64,000 nt of DNA from the NCBI RefSeq assembly GCF_013184745.1, contig NZ_JAATVU010000003.1, positions 1-64,000 on the forward strand, read 5' to 3'. The notes under the pieces are model-generated. The model ran no database searches. It had not been told where the DNA came from and saw only the letters and a list, made by a program, of their open reading frames with translations. Source of the stretch: Mangrovicoccus sp. HB161399. Its GTDB lineage: Bacteria > Pseudomonadota > Alphaproteobacteria > Rhodobacterales > Rhodobacteraceae. A program made the translations under genes and the position numbers. Positions 55,063 through 64,000 of the stretch are shown in pieces. How positions within the stretch are numbered: position 1 is the first letter of the stretch; the number at the start of each line of letters is the position of its first letter.

Positions 55063-55742
55063 CAGCGCGCTCCTGCCACGCCGCGGCTGGCGCGCTTCTC
55101 GGCCTTGGCGATCAGCCACATGGAGATCAGGGTGATGATCAGGAACATCAGCGAGGCCACGAGGTAGAAGGTGAAGGGTTCGCGCGTGGTCTGCGCCGCC
55201 TGCTGCGCCTTGCGCATCACGTCGTCGAGCCCGACCACCGAAACCAGCGCCGTGTCCTTGACCGATCCCTGCCAGAGATTGCCGAGCCCGGGGATCGCGA
55301 CGCGCCAGATCTGCGGCATCTGGATGTAGCGGAAGCACTGCCAGGCCGAGAAGCCGTAGGCGCGGCCCGCCTCGATCTGGCCTCTCGGCACCGACTGGAA
55401 GGCGGCGCGGAAGGTCTCGGACGCGTAGGCGCCGAAGATCACCCCGAGCGCGATCAGGCCGGCCAGGAAGGGGCTGACATTCGGGGCCTTGTCGCCGAAG
55501 ACCTGCCCCAGCACCTGCGTGCCGCCGAAATAGATGACGAGCAGCACCAGGAATTCCGGGATGCCGCGCAGGAAGTTCGTCACCCAGAAGGCCGGGCGCG
55601 ACAGCCAGGCGCGGGGCGAGAGCTTTGCCAGCGCCAGCAGCAGCCCGAGGATCAGCCCGACGATCACGGTCGAGACCGCCAGCTTCAGCGTGGTCGCCAG
55701 CCCCTGGAGGAGCAGCGGCAGATAGTCGATCACCGGCTGCAT
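55062..55742 (-). CDS. Polar amino-acid ABC permease (HisQ/ArtQ-type)
   Basis: A 226-residue inner-membrane permease. The N-terminal half carries LAVSTVIVGLILGLLLALAK and TNFLRGIPEFLVLLVIYFG, and the EAA loop is in EAGRAYGFSAWQCFRYIQMP. It pairs with HisM-type permease encoded just downstream. It follows the binding-protein gene by 22 bp. Confidence 0.93.
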   Translation of the reverse strand: MQPVIDYLPLLLQGLATTLKLAVSTVIVGLILGLLLALAKLSPRAWLSRPAFWVTNFLRGIPEFLVLLVIYFGGTQVLGQVFGDKAPNVSPFLAGLIALGVIFGAYASETFRAAFQSVPRGQIEAGRAYGFSAWQCFRYIQMPQIWRVAIPGLGNLWQGSVKDTALVSVVGLDDVMRKAQQAAQTTREPFTFYLVASLMFLIITLISMWLIAKAEKRASRGVAGAR

Positions 55743-55764
55743 GCGCCGCTCCTCCTTTGCGGGG

Positions 55765-56529
55765 TTACTTCGGCGAGATGTCCGAGCTCATGTACTTGGC
55801 GTTGATCTCGGCATACTTGCCCGAGGCGATGATCGCGGCCAGCGCGGCGTCGAACTTCGCCTTCAGCTCCGTCTCGTCCTTGCGCAGGCCGATGCCGGCG
55901 CCTTCGCCCAGCAGCGGATCGCTGACCGGTTCGCCGACCTGGGCGAAGCCCGCGCCGTCGTCGGAGGCAAGGAATTCCTCGATCACGACCGAGTCCGCGA
56001 AGACCAGGTCGACCCGGCCGGAGACCAGATCCAGCGTCGCCGCTTCCAGCGTGTCATAGTACTGGACGCGCGCGCCGGGCAGCTTCTCCTCGACATAGGC
56101 GGCCATGGTGGTGCCGCGCTGCACGCCGATGAACTTGCGCTTCAGGCTTTCCGGGGTGAGCTCGAAATCGGCGTCCTTCGGGCCGATGAACAGGCCCGGC
56201 GTGACATAGTAGGGCCCGGCGAAGTCGATCGCCTTCAGGCGGTCCTCGGTGATGAACATCGAGGCGATGATCGCGTCGATCTTGCCGGCGTTCAGCGCCG
56301 GGATGAGCCCGTCGAAGCTCTGGTTCGAGATGGTGCACTCGACCTTCATCTCCTCGCAGAGCGCGTTGGTGATGTCGATGTCGAAGCCCGACAGCTCGCC
56401 CGAGGGCAGCACGAAGGCGAAGGGCGGATAGGCGGCCTCGGTGCCGATGGTCAGCGTTTCCTGCGCCAGGGCGGGCAGTGCGGCGCCGGCAAGCAGGGTG
56501 GCCGCGAGAAGGGAAGTCAGTCGGGACAT
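55765..56529 (-). CDS. Lysine/arginine/ornithine-type periplasmic binding protein
   Basis: A 254-residue SBP_bac_3 protein with a signal peptide 1-22 (cut at LAQ). [20 protein letters not shown] and [15 protein letters not shown] match ArgT/HisJ-type binding proteins, suggesting basic amino acids. Arginine is a building block of cyanophycin made by the neighbouring cphA, so uptake of Arg for storage is a plausible role. Confidence 0.92.
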   Translation of the reverse strand: MSRLTSLLAATLLAGAALPALAQETLTIGTEAAYPPFAFVLPSGELSGFDIDITNALCEEMKVECTISNQSFDGLIPALNAGKIDAIIASMFITEDRLKAIDFAGPYYVTPGLFIGPKDADFELTPESLKRKFIGVQRGTTMAAYVEEKLPGARVQYYDTLEAATLDLVSGRVDLVFADSVVIEEFLASDDGAGFAQVGEPVSDPLLGEGAGIGLRKDETELKAKFDAALAAIIASGKYAEINAKYMSSDISPK

Positions 56530-56593
56530 GGCAGTGTCATCCTTGTCTGGGTCGGTGCCCGGGCAGGCGGTCGTGCCCGGCCCGGCGGAAAGG

Positions 56594-57382
56594 TTACTTC
56601 AGGCTGCCCGACAGGAACTGCCGGAAGCGTTCGGAATTGGGATTGGCCAGGAGCGCGCGGGGTTCGCCCTCGTCCTCGACCACGCCCTTGTGCAGGAACA
56701 TGACCTTGTTGGCCGCCTCGCGGGCGAAGCCGATCTCGTGGGTGACGACCAGCATGGTGCGGCCCTCTTCGGCCAGGCCGCGCATCACGCGCAGCACCTC
56801 GTTGACCAGTTCGGGATCGAGCGCCGAGGTCGGCTCGTCGAAGAGCATCACCTCGGGGTCCATGGCCAGCGCGCGGGCGATCGCGACGCGCTGCTGCTGG
56901 CCGCCCGAGAGCTGGCTGGGATAGTGGCCGCGCTTGTCGGCGACGCCGACCTTGGCCAGCATCGCCTCGGCCTTCTCGGCGGCTTCCGCCTTGCCGCGGC
57001 CCAGAACGTGGATCTGCGCGGCGGTGACGTTCTCCAGGATCGTCATGTGCTGCCACAGGTTGAACTGCTGGAACACCATCGCCAGCTTGGAGCGGATGCG
57101 GTCGACCTGCTTGGGATCGGCCGGGGCGGGCGCGCCGTGGCGCGTGCCCATCTTGATCAGCTCGCCCTTGACGCGTACCTCGCCGGCGGTGGGCGTCTCC
57201 AGCAGGTTGATGCAGCGCAGGAAGGTCGACTTGCCCGAGCCCGAGGAGCCGAGGATCGCCACGACGTCATGCTCGTGCGCCTTCAGCGAGATGCCCTTGA
57301 GGACCTCCTGCTCGCCGAATGTCTTGCGAATTCCGGTGACCTCGAGGGCCAGCTGCCCGCTGGGGCTTCCGCTTGTCGTCAT
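56594..57382 (-). CDS. Polar amino-acid ABC ATPase (HisP/GlnQ-type)
   Basis: A 262-residue ATPase: Walker [10 protein letters not shown], signature [14 protein letters not shown], Walker [15 protein letters not shown] and switch His in VVTHEIGFA. The insertion about residue 80-100 ([17 protein letters not shown]) is as in HisP-type proteins. The start at 57382 has only a weak ribosome site (GTGATT). First gene of the importer operon; the longer upstream frame is GC-rich non-coding in character. Confidence 0.92.
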   Translation of the reverse strand: MTTSGSPSGQLALEVTGIRKTFGEQEVLKGISLKAHEHDVVAILGSSGSGKSTFLRCINLLETPTAGEVRVKGELIKMGTRHGAPAPADPKQVDRIRSKLAMVFQQFNLWQHMTILENVTAAQIHVLGRGKAEAAEKAEAMLAKVGVADKRGHYPSQLSGGQQQRVAIARALAMDPEVMLFDEPTSALDPELVNEVLRVMRGLAEEGRTMLVVTHEIGFAREAANKVMFLHKGVVEDEGEPRALLANPNSERFRQFLSGSLK

Positions 57383-58133
57383 CAAATCACCAAACCCCGC
57401 GCCGCTGCGGCCGATCTGCCTGAAACCGGCGGTGCGCTGTCCCGCCTTGCAATTCCCCGAAGGATCCCGGGCCTGCGCTCGGCGCCCCTCGCGCCGCCCG
57501 CGGCAATCCCGCGTCCCGGCCCCAGAAGTTCCGCGGAAGGCCCGAAAGGTCAAGAGTTTTCCGGCCCATCCAGCGACATGACGTCGCGACCCGCCGCCGG
57601 GAAAAGGGCCGCCGCCGCCCGGTTTTCCGCAAATGACTAAATATTTACCACATGACGCCGGGTCCGCGCGGCCGCCGTGGCGGAGCTCTGCAGGACCTGC
57701 CGGACGGGACGCGCCGCGGCCTCCGCGCGGCAGGACGCCCGGTGCCGCAGGGACCGAGTCCCGCGGCGGCGCTGCAGGGCGGCGGAAGCGCGGCCAGGCG
57801 GGCGGAAATTGGTCAGGTCGTCTGTCCGGGACGCTGCGGCAGGTCCCGTCCGCCGCGCCGCGGCCGGTCTGCAGGGGCACGGAAATGCGGTCATAGCCAT
57901 ACGCTGGATGCATGTTTGATCTGCATCAAACAGGAGTCACTCGCCTGTTTTCGCCGCGCAGCGGAAACGTGTTCCAAAAAAGATAATTGAAAATCAGATT
58001 GTTAAAAATTCACATCGGATTATCACGTTCCCGTGCACACCTCAGGGTTGTGACCATGCCGCAATGCGGCGCTTGCATGTGCGGCCGCGCAAGATAATTT
58101 CGCGGCGGGGAGGCCCTGGACGATAGGGGTGTC
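57383..58133. other. Gene-free interval of 751 bp, divergent control region for ABC operon and mqo
   Basis: The first 500 bp are GC-rich without a family-like frame. From about 57900 the DNA becomes AT-rich and contains an Fnr-type site and an imperfect hairpin GTTTTCGC/GCGGAAAC (57947-57968), consistent with the mqo promoter region. Confidence 0.55.
57916..57929. promoter_or_regulatory. Fnr/FnrL-type box TTGAT-CTGC-ATCAA
   Basis: A perfect match to the FNR-family consensus TTGAT-N4-ATCAA, in the AT-rich spacer 205 bp upstream of the mqo start. It implies control by an oxygen-sensing Fnr-type protein, either of mqo or of the divergent ABC operon far upstream. Confidence 0.7.
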
Positions 58134-59717
58134 ATGATGGAATTCAGGAAACGGCGGGCAGACCGGCAGGTGGACGTGCTTCTGGTGGGCGGAGGCATCA
58201 TGAGCGCGACTCTGGGCGTGCTGCTGCAAGAGCTCGAACCCGGCTGGTCGATCGAACTGACCGAGCGGCTGGACAGCGTAGCCGCGGAAAGCTCCAACGG
58301 CTGGAACAATGCCGGCACGGGCCATTCCGCGCTGTGCGAGCTGAACTACACGCCGCAGACCGCGGACGGCTCGATCGACATTGCCAAGGCGGTCGCGATC
58401 AACGAGCAGTTCCAGGTCTCGCGCCAGTTCTGGGCCCACCAGGTCGAGACCGGCGTCCTGAAGAACCCGAAATCCTTCATCAGCCCGGCGCCGCACATGA
58501 GCTTCGTGCGCGGTGCGGCCAATGTCGCCTTCCTGCGCAAGCGGTACGAGGCGCTGGTGCGGAGCCCGCTCTTCGCGGGCATGCGCTTCTCCGACGACCG
58601 CGCGCAGATCGCCGAATGGGCGCCGCTGATGATGCAGGGCCTCGATCCGGAGGTGCCCGTCGCCGCGACCTGGGCGCCGCAGGGCACCGATGTCGATTTC
58701 GGCGAGATCACCCGCCAATTCGTGGCCGCGCTGTCGGAGCGCCCGAATTTCGCCATGCGCACCGGCCGCACCGTCACCGGCATCCGCCGCAACCCGGCAG
58801 GCGGCTGGCGCGTGACCAGCACCGCCACGAACGGCGGGCAGACTGAATGCGTCGATGCGCGCTTCGTCTTCCTCGGTGCGGGCGGCGGGGCGCTGCCGCT
58901 CCTGCAGATGTCGGGCATCCCCGAGGCGCGCAACTATGCGGGCTTCCCTGTCGGCGGCTCCTTCCTGGTCTGCGAAAACCCCGAGATCGTCGCGCAGCAC
59001 GGCGTCAAGGTCTACGGCAAGGCCGAGGCCGGCAGCCCGCCCATGTCGGTGCCGCATCTCGACCGCCGCACCATCGACGGCCGCGACATGCTGCTCTTCG
59101 GGCCGTTCGCGACCTTCTCCACCAAGTTCCTCAAGCAGGGCTCGCTCTGGGACCTGCCCAGCTCGATCACCGGGCGCAACCTGATGCCGATGCTGCAGGT
59201 CGGCGTGCGCAACTTTGGCCTGGTGGAATACCTCGCGGGCCAGCTGCGCCTGACCGAGAAGGACCGGATGGCCGCGCTGCGCGAATACTATCCGGAGGCG
59301 AAGGACGGCGACTGGCGGCTGTGGCAGGCCGGGCAGCGGGTCCAGGTGATCCGCAAGGAGCCGGGCCATGGCGGCGAGCTGAAGCTCGGCACCGAGATCG
59401 TCTCGGATGCCGACCGCAGCATCGCGGCGCTGCTGGGCGCGTCTCCGGGGGCCTCGACAGCCGCGCCGATCATGCTGGACCTGCTGGAGCGGATCTTCCC
59501 CGACCGTGCGGCCAGCCCGGACTGGCAGGCCAAGCTGCGCCGCATCGTGCCGAGCTACGGCTGCCCGCTGGGCGACGCGCCGGACCTGATCGCCCGCGAA
59601 TGGGCCGAGACCTGCTGCCGGCTGGAGCTGCTGGAGATCGACGCGGAGGAGATCCGCAGCCGCATGGACCAGTTCCGCAGCACCGTGGTCGCGCCGATGG
59701 AGCAGGAGGCCGCCTGA
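58134..59717 (+). CDS. mqo: Malate:quinone oxidoreductase
   Basis: A 527-residue peripheral membrane flavoprotein that oxidises malate to oxaloacetate and passes electrons to quinone. FAD motif [13 protein letters not shown] (16-28), [22 protein letters not shown] and [19 protein letters not shown] are family hallmarks. Length is normal. ATG at 58134 or 58137; AGGGG lies just ahead. It provides a membrane bypass of NAD-malate dehydrogenase. An Fnr-type box upstream suggests oxygen-responsive control. Convergent with the RES gene, 7 bp between stops. Confidence 0.95.
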   Translation: MMEFRKRRADRQVDVLLVGGGIMSATLGVLLQELEPGWSIELTERLDSVAAESSNGWNNAGTGHSALCELNYTPQTADGSIDIAKAVAINEQFQVSRQFWAHQVETGVLKNPKSFISPAPHMSFVRGAANVAFLRKRYEALVRSPLFAGMRFSDDRAQIAEWAPLMMQGLDPEVPVAATWAPQGTDVDFGEITRQFVAALSERPNFAMRTGRTVTGIRRNPAGGWRVTSTATNGGQTECVDARFVFLGAGGGALPLLQMSGIPEARNYAGFPVGGSFLVCENPEIVAQHGVKVYGKAEAGSPPMSVPHLDRRTIDGRDMLLFGPFATFSTKFLKQGSLWDLPSSITGRNLMPMLQVGVRNFGLVEYLAGQLRLTEKDRMAALREYYPEAKDGDWRLWQAGQRVQVIRKEPGHGGELKLGTEIVSDADRSIAALLGASPGASTAAPIMLDLLERIFPDRAASPDWQAKLRRIVPSYGCPLGDAPDLIAREWAETCCRLELLEIDAEEIRSRMDQFRSTVVAPMEQEAA

Positions 59718-59724
59718 GGCGGTC

Positions 59725-60396
59725 TCACAGCTCGATGTATTCGATCCCCAGCCGGTCCGCGAGATCGACGATGCCGCGGTGGCATCCGGGCGAGGCCACG
59801 CTGCGGCTCTGCCCGGGCGCCAGCGCTCCGGCCGCCCGGTCGCCGAACAGCACGAGGGCGAAGGCCGGACCCAGCTGGTGCGAGTGGTAGAACAGCCCCT
59901 GCGCCCGCGGCAGCGCCGCATGGATCGCCTCGGCCCAGGCCCGCACTGCCGGATAGCTGGCCGTCGGCCCGGCGATCAGGGCATTGTGCTCCACCCCCAG
60001 CGCCCGCTGTCCCGCCACGGTCAGGTCGGCGAGCGTCAGCTCCGCAGCCGTGGCCAGCGTGCTGTGGGCATGGCCCGCGTAATCCGACGGAAAGACGATC
60101 GTCAGCGGCGGCCGCCCGGTGGCGGGATCGGTTGCGGGGACGTCCGGGCTGCGAAGGATGATCTCGGCTGCCGCGCAGTCGAAGCTCTCTGCCGCGTAGA
60201 TCGTCGGGATGATTGCCCCCCGTGCGTTGCGGATCGGCGAGAACCGGGCATTGCCGCGGTCGGTGTCGTTGAAGGCCGCGGCGCCGAACCGCGCGGGATG
60301 GATGCGGTGCAGCTCCGTTCCGGCGGGGATCGTGGCGAAGGCAGCCTTCTCCGCGCGCAGCCGCGACGGGTCGGGCACCGTGATCTCGAAGCGCAT
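59725..60396 (-). CDS. RES-domain toxin (NAD+ phosphorylase/ADP-ribosyl type)
   Basis: A 223-residue RES-domain protein. ELHRIHPARFG (Arg of the RES motif), a NARFSPI segment and PTIYAAESFDCAAAEIILR (Glu) give the Arg-Glu-Ser-type signature. Known RES toxins (MbcT, PP_2433-type) deplete NAD+. It is translated from an ATG that shares a base with the stop of the preceding antitoxin (TGATG). Order antitoxin then toxin is usual for RES-Xre modules. Confidence 0.85.
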   Translation of the reverse strand: MRFEITVPDPSRLRAEKAAFATIPAGTELHRIHPARFGAAAFNDTDRGNARFSPIRNARGAIIPTIYAAESFDCAAAEIILRSPDVPATDPATGRPPLTIVFPSDYAGHAHSTLATAAELTLADLTVAGQRALGVEHNALIAGPTASYPAVRAWAEAIHAALPRAQGLFYHSHQLGPAFALVLFGDRAAGALAPGQSRSVASPGCHRGIVDLADRLGIEYIEL

Positions 60397-61064
60397 CAGC
60401 CGTGGTCCGGACGCTCCGCCGCCAGCCCGAAGGCGGCAAGCACCTCCGCGGGCCGGTGCCCCAGCGTGGCCGCCGGGGTTGCGCCGTCCAGCGCGGCATG
60501 CGGCCGGGTCAGCCAGTGCAGCAGCCGGAAATCGCTCCAGCTGTCCGGACGGCGCGACAGGATCGCGGCCATGGCCGGGTGGATGCGCCGCGCTTCGACG
60601 TCGAACTGGAAGAGCGGATAGCGCGCCCGTCCCTCGACCGAGAAGCGCAGGATCTCGCCCTTCTGCTCCTTGCGCTTCATCGTCGCCGAGGGGTTCGCCA
60701 GCGACAGGCCGAGCAGTTCGCAGGCCTCTGCCTGGTCCGCCATCGGCAGTCCGTCCAGCAGCCGCGTCTGCAGCCGTGCCCGGTTCAGCGCCTCGCGCAG
60801 GGCTGCGTCCTGGCCCTTGACCAGGCTTTCCTCCAGCCGCGCGCGGTAGGCCGAGACCAGCGCGCCGAATTCCGCGCTCAGCTCTGCCGAGAGCCGCGCG
60901 CCGATCGCGTCTGCCGTGCCCGGCGGCAGGTCGAGCCCGGCCGCCTCCAGCGTCACGTCGACATGCACATCCGTCGCCCCTGCGCTCCGGGCGGTGATCC
61001 GCCCGTCCTCGATCAGCCGGGCTGCGGGTTCGTGCGGGGGAAGGGGGCGGGCGGGGGCAGACAT
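60396..61064 (-). CDS. RES-associated antitoxin with Xre/MbcA/ParS-like C-terminal domain
   Basis: A 222-residue protein. A middle HTH-like part (about 128-180: MADQAEACELLGLSLANPSA, then GEILRFSVEGRARYPLFQFD) precedes the toxin-binding domain typical of DUF2384 antitoxins (SDFRLLHWLTRPHAALDGAT, about 180-200). The N-terminal 110 residues are an unusual helical extension. It should bind and block the RES toxin and repress the promoter just upstream, where repeats overlap the -10/-35 region. AGGAAA precedes the start. Confidence 0.8.
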   Translation of the reverse strand: MSAPARPLPPHEPAARLIEDGRITARSAGATDVHVDVTLEAAGLDLPPGTADAIGARLSAELSAEFGALVSAYRARLEESLVKGQDAALREALNRARLQTRLLDGLPMADQAEACELLGLSLANPSATMKRKEQKGEILRFSVEGRARYPLFQFDVEARRIHPAMAAILSRRPDSWSDFRLLHWLTRPHAALDGATPAATLGHRPAEVLAAFGLAAERPDHG

Positions 61065-61078
61065 GGCGTTTCCTAGTG

Positions 61079-61124
61079 GTGCTATTTGATAAAGTCATAT
61101 AGCGTATATAGCACATCCGGTCAA
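61079..61124 (-). promoter_or_regulatory. Promoter and operator of the toxin-antitoxin pair
   Basis: Read on the minus strand, TTGACC (61124-61119) is followed after 17 bp by TATATG (61101-61096). Over this lies an inverted repeat GTGCTAT (61079-61085) / ATAGCAC (61108-61114) with an additional ATATAGC direct repeat at 61097-61103 and 61106-61112. The arrangement fits autoregulation by the antitoxin. The -35 overlaps the stop codon of the AraC gene. Confidence 0.6.
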
Positions 61125-62008
61125 TGCGGCGGCAGGGGCACCGCGCCGCGGCGGCTGGCCGAGGGCGGCTCGCCGTAGGCCCGGCGATAGGCGGTGGCGA
61201 AATTTTCCGGGCTGCCATAGCCTGCGATCCGCGCGGCCTCCGCCACCGGCACCGCGTCGGCGCGCAGCGCCCGCCGCGCGGATTCCAGCCGGATCCTCCG
61301 CAGATGCGCCTGGACGGTGGTGCCGTGCGCCTCGCGGTAGAGCCGCCGCAGCGTCGACAGGCTGACCCCGCCCTCCCGGGCGATCTCGCCGAGGCCGGGC
61401 AGGGGGCCGGTGCCGTCCCGCAGGAAGGCCTCGATCCGCGCCAGCCGCCGCCGGTCATGCGGGGCCAGCGCGCGGCCCGCGGCGGCCGGGGCAAGCCGCG
61501 CGAAGCTGCGCGCCACCAGAGTAAGGGCCAGCGCCTCGCCTTCAAGCCGGTCCAGCGGCGCCGCCGTGCCGGGCAGCCGCACCAGCCGCTCGAATCCGGC
61601 CACATCCTCGCTCCCCAGCGGCAGGGCGATCCGCCGCGTGCCCGCGGGCAGCGCCAGCCCGTGCCGTTCCATCCAGTCCCGCCCGAGGTTGATGTTCACC
61701 TTGCGCACGTATTCGCCCGCCCGCGCGCGGCGCAGGAAGGGCTCGGGCTCTTCCGTTGCGGTGAAGACCAGCCGCGGCGGAGCGTCGCCCGCCTGGCCAA
61801 GCCCCATCGTGCGGCCCGAGAGCCGCGCCTCGGTGCGGCCCTCCAGGAAGCAGTGCAGGATCACCCCGGGCGCGCGGGTGGCGCGCACCTCGAAGCCTTC
61901 GCGTGCCGTGGCATCCAGCGTGTGGATCCCGAAGCCGGGGCCGAACCCCGTTGCCGTCATCGTTCCGTCGAGCTTGGCGCGCACCTGCGCCGCCGGTCCT
62001 GCCGTCAT
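61121..62008 (-). CDS. AraC-family regulator, siderophore-receptor type (PchR-like)
   Basis: A 295-residue regulator with an N-terminal sensor region (PGVILHCFLEGRTEARLSG; YVRKVNINLG, as in PchR-type proteins) and a C-terminal double HTH (about 205-290: LSTLRRLYREAHGTTVQAHL and AARIAGYGSPENFATAYRRAYG). Divergent from a TonB-dependent receptor gene, the usual arrangement for siderophore-sensing activators. The start at 62008 has GGAG eight bases ahead; 62023 adds five residues. Confidence 0.85.
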   Translation of the reverse strand: MTAGPAAQVRAKLDGTMTATGFGPGFGIHTLDATAREGFEVRATRAPGVILHCFLEGRTEARLSGRTMGLGQAGDAPPRLVFTATEEPEPFLRRARAGEYVRKVNINLGRDWMERHGLALPAGTRRIALPLGSEDVAGFERLVRLPGTAAPLDRLEGEALALTLVARSFARLAPAAAGRALAPHDRRRLARIEAFLRDGTGPLPGLGEIAREGGVSLSTLRRLYREAHGTTVQAHLRRIRLESARRALRADAVPVAEAARIAGYGSPENFATAYRRAYGEPPSASRRGAVPLPPH

Positions 62009-62176
62009 TCCATGGCTCCGCATCCGGTCCGGCCCGCGCCAGGTCCGTCGCCGGAATGCGCTCCGGCAAAGACATCTGGCGGTCCGGCAAAGATCCCTGG
62101 CTACCGTCCCGGAGAGAGGTGGCTAATAATCCGACAAGAATACTCGGTTTAACGCGCCACCACAAGGATCCCGCCC

Positions 62177-64000
62177 GTGCCCTGCCTTTCCCCCCGCCGG
62201 CTGCTTCTGGCCACGACCTGTCTCGCCGCCCCGGCCACCGCGCAGGAGGCCACGGTCCTGGGCGAGATCACCGTCAACGCCTCCAGCTACGAAACCGAAG
62301 GCACCGGCAGCTACACGACCGACGAGGTCTCGGTCGGCGAGAAGGAGGTCCGCGACATCCGCGAGATCCCGCAATCCACCACGGTGATCACCAACAGCCA
62401 GATCCGCGACCGCGGCTTCACCTCGCTCGATTCCGCGCTGGCCAAGGCGCCGGGGATGCTGGTGCTGAACAACGATCTCGGCCGGTCCTCGCTGTTCGTG
62501 CGCGGCTTCGAGATGGACTACCTCTATTTCAACGGCCTGCCGGCGCCGCTCTCGTCGATCTACGGCACCCAGCCCGACCTGGCGATCGTCGACCATGTCG
62601 AGATCCTGAAGGGGCCGAACGGTCTGTTCGTCGGCACGGGCGAGCCCGGCGGCGCGGTGAACATGAGCCTCAAGCGCGCGCAGGAAGAGTTCGGCGGCTA
62701 TGTCACCGTGACCGGCCAGAGCTTCGGCCGCGGCCGGATCGAGGGCGACGTGACCGGCAAGATTAACGAAAGCGGCACGCTCAGGGGCCGCGCGGTCTTC
62801 GCCCATGACGAGGGCGACGGCTTCGTAGACATGCAGGAGAACGCGGTCGATGTCGCCTACGGCACCTTGGCCTGGGACATCACCCCCGACACCGCGCTGA
62901 CCTTCACGCTCAGCCACATGGAGCGGGACATCTCGCCCTTCAACGGCCTGCCGACCGACGGGGACGGCAAGCTGCTGGATGTCGACCGCTCCACCACGAC
63001 GATGGCAGACTGGAACGACTTCGAGAACACCGTGGACGACTACATCCTCGAGCTGCGCCACGAGCTCGACGGCGGCGGCTTCCTGAAATTCTCGGGGCGC
63101 TACTCGACCCGCGATGTCGAGTTTCTCTATGCCTATGCGGGCTCGGCCGCGGACGAAAACAACGAGATCAGCCGCCTGAGCTGGCTCGCGCGGCAATACC
63201 AGGAGGACAGCCTGGCGCTCGACGCCTATGCCAGCCTGCCCTTCGATTTCGGCCAGGTGACCGGCAACCTGATCCTCGGCGCCGACTGGCAGCAGGTCGA
63301 CTCGCGCATGTACCAGGCGCGCGGCGCCATCGCGGGCAGCTGGGATCTGGACGACTGGGACGTCTCCGACGTGGCCAAGCCGGATGTCGACTACTCCGCG
63401 CGCACCGAGACCGAGCTGGAACGCTACGGAATCTATTCCCAGCTGCGCGTCCAGCCGCTCGGCGGGCTCAACCTGATCGCGGGCGGCCGCTTCACCTGGT
63501 ACGACCAGAGCTCGACCGACCTGGTGACGGACGAGGTGACCGACGATATCGGCGAGAACGGCCGCTTCACCCCCTATGGCGGGCTGACCTACGACGTGAC
63601 CGGCTGGGCGACGCTCTATGCCAGCTACACCTCGATCTTCCAGCCGCAGACGGAGACCGACGCGGAGGACGAGCTGATCGATCCTGCCGAGGGGCGGCAG
63701 ATCGAGATCGGCGCAAAGATGCGCTTCTTCGATGCGCTGAACGCTTCGGTCGCGCTCTTCGACCTGCAGGAGGACAACCGCGCCGAGGTGGCGCTCGGCA
63801 CCTCCGACTACTACGCGATGGATGTCGAGAGCCGCGGCCTGGAGCTGGAGCTGTCGGGCGAGATCCTGCCCGGCTGGCAGGTCTTCGGCGGCTACACCTA
63901 CACCGAGATGAAATACGTCGACGGGCCGATGGAGGACGCGGTCTTCAAGGGCTACACGCCCGACCACATGCTGCAGCTGGCGACCCAGTACGATTTCGGC
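62177..64000 (+). CDS. TonB-dependent siderophore receptor, 3' end outside the window
   Basis: At least 608 residues, still open at 64000. It starts with GTG (AAGGA eight bases upstream) and a signal peptide cut near ATAQEA. Plug domain about 50-160: IREIPQSTTVITNSQIRDRG, FVRGFEMDYLYFNGLP, HVEILKGPNGLFVGTGEPGG are characteristic of FhuE/FpvA/FoxA-like outer-membrane receptors. Beta-barrel strands follow (SFGRGRIEGDV, GIYSQLRVQPLGGLNLIAGGR). It would import a ferric siderophore across the outer membrane. TAATAAT in the spacer may be part of its promoter. The AraC gene opposite is the expected activator. Confidence 0.92.
   Translation, partial: MPCLSPRRLLLATTCLAAPATAQEATVLGEITVNASSYETEGTGSYTTDEVSVGEKEVRDIREIPQSTTVITNSQIRDRGFTSLDSALAKAPGMLVLNNDLGRSSLFVRGFEMDYLYFNGLPAPLSSIYGTQPDLAIVDHVEILKGPNGLFVGTGEPGGAVNMSLKRAQEEFGGYVTVTGQSFGRGRIEGDVTGKINESGTLRGRAVFAHDEGDGFVDMQENAVDVAYGTLAWDITPDTALTFTLSHMERDISPFNGLPTDGDGKLLDVDRSTTTMADWNDFENTVDDYILELRHELDGGGFLKFSGRYSTRDVEFLYAYAGSAADENNEISRLSWLARQYQEDSLALDAYASLPFDFGQVTGNLILGADWQQVDSRMYQARGAIAGSWDLDDWDVSDVAKPDVDYSARTETELERYGIYSQLRVQPLGGLNLIAGGRFTWYDQSSTDLVTDEVTDDIGENGRFTPYGGLTYDVTGWATLYASYTSIFQPQTETDAEDELIDPAEGRQIEIGAKMRFFDALNASVALFDLQEDNRAEVALGTSDYYAMDVESRGLELELSGEILPGWQVFGGYTYTEMKYVDGPMEDAVFKGYTPDHMLQLATQYDFG

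Overview
The window is about 70% G+C, densely coded on both strands, with ATG/GTG/TTG starts and many 1-4 nt stop/start overlaps. Gene content (GlxBCD plus a type III glutamine synthetase, GntR/FCD and LysR regulators, a TTGAT-N4-ATCAA Fnr-type box, cyanophycin genes, polar amino-acid and dipeptide ABC importers, Mqo) fits a metabolically versatile alphaproteobacterium, most likely of the Rhodobacterales. No rRNA, tRNA, CRISPR array, phage gene or insertion sequence was recognised.

Layout. 0.5-11 kb holds scattered metabolic and regulatory genes: a Gfo/Idh/MocA oxidoreductase, a LysR-MFS pair, a TetR-thiolase pair, a class V aminotransferase-LysR pair and a PhoD-like metallophosphatase. 11-16 kb is an HTH-cupin regulator followed by glxB-glxC-glxD-glnT, with a 15-bp TTTCTT-N3-RRGAAA element before both the regulator and glxB. 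16-30 kb is a catabolic/uptake island: GntR, hydantoinase A and B, a dipeptide-type ABC importer whose second permease is fused to an ATPase, a second ATPase, an SDR, an FAD amine/amino-acid oxidase, a GhrA-like reductase and a LysR. 31-37 kb holds two TSUP exporters, another FAD amino-acid oxidase, a small Cys-rich protein with a coupled 24-residue leader, a Gate-domain membrane protein and riboflavin synthase. 37-41 kb is a LysR-controlled operon of four putative reductases/isomerases (PRISE-like reductase, VOC protein, an SDR without its catalytic Tyr/Lys, an aldo/keto reductase) ending in a good intrinsic terminator. 41-47 kb has an octaheme cytochrome c with HEAT/TPR tail and a periplasmic binding protein paired with a large chemoreceptor. 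48-57 kb is a cyanophycin module: an M14 aspartoacylase-like hydrolase, cyanophycin synthetase, a double-length cyanophycinase and a polar amino-acid ABC importer. 58-64 kb has mqo preceded by an Fnr-type site, a RES-type toxin-antitoxin pair, and an AraC regulator divergent from a siderophore receptor that runs off the window end.

The most promising places for something new are the two-domain cyanophycinase, whose second half has lost its catalytic His, and its M14 partner; the 37.5-40.8 kb operon of unknown substrate; the hydantoinase/FAD-oxidase importer island beside the glx/glnT genes; and the binding-protein/chemoreceptor pair without transporter permeases. Several GC-rich gaps of 0.4-1 kb carry no convincing gene.
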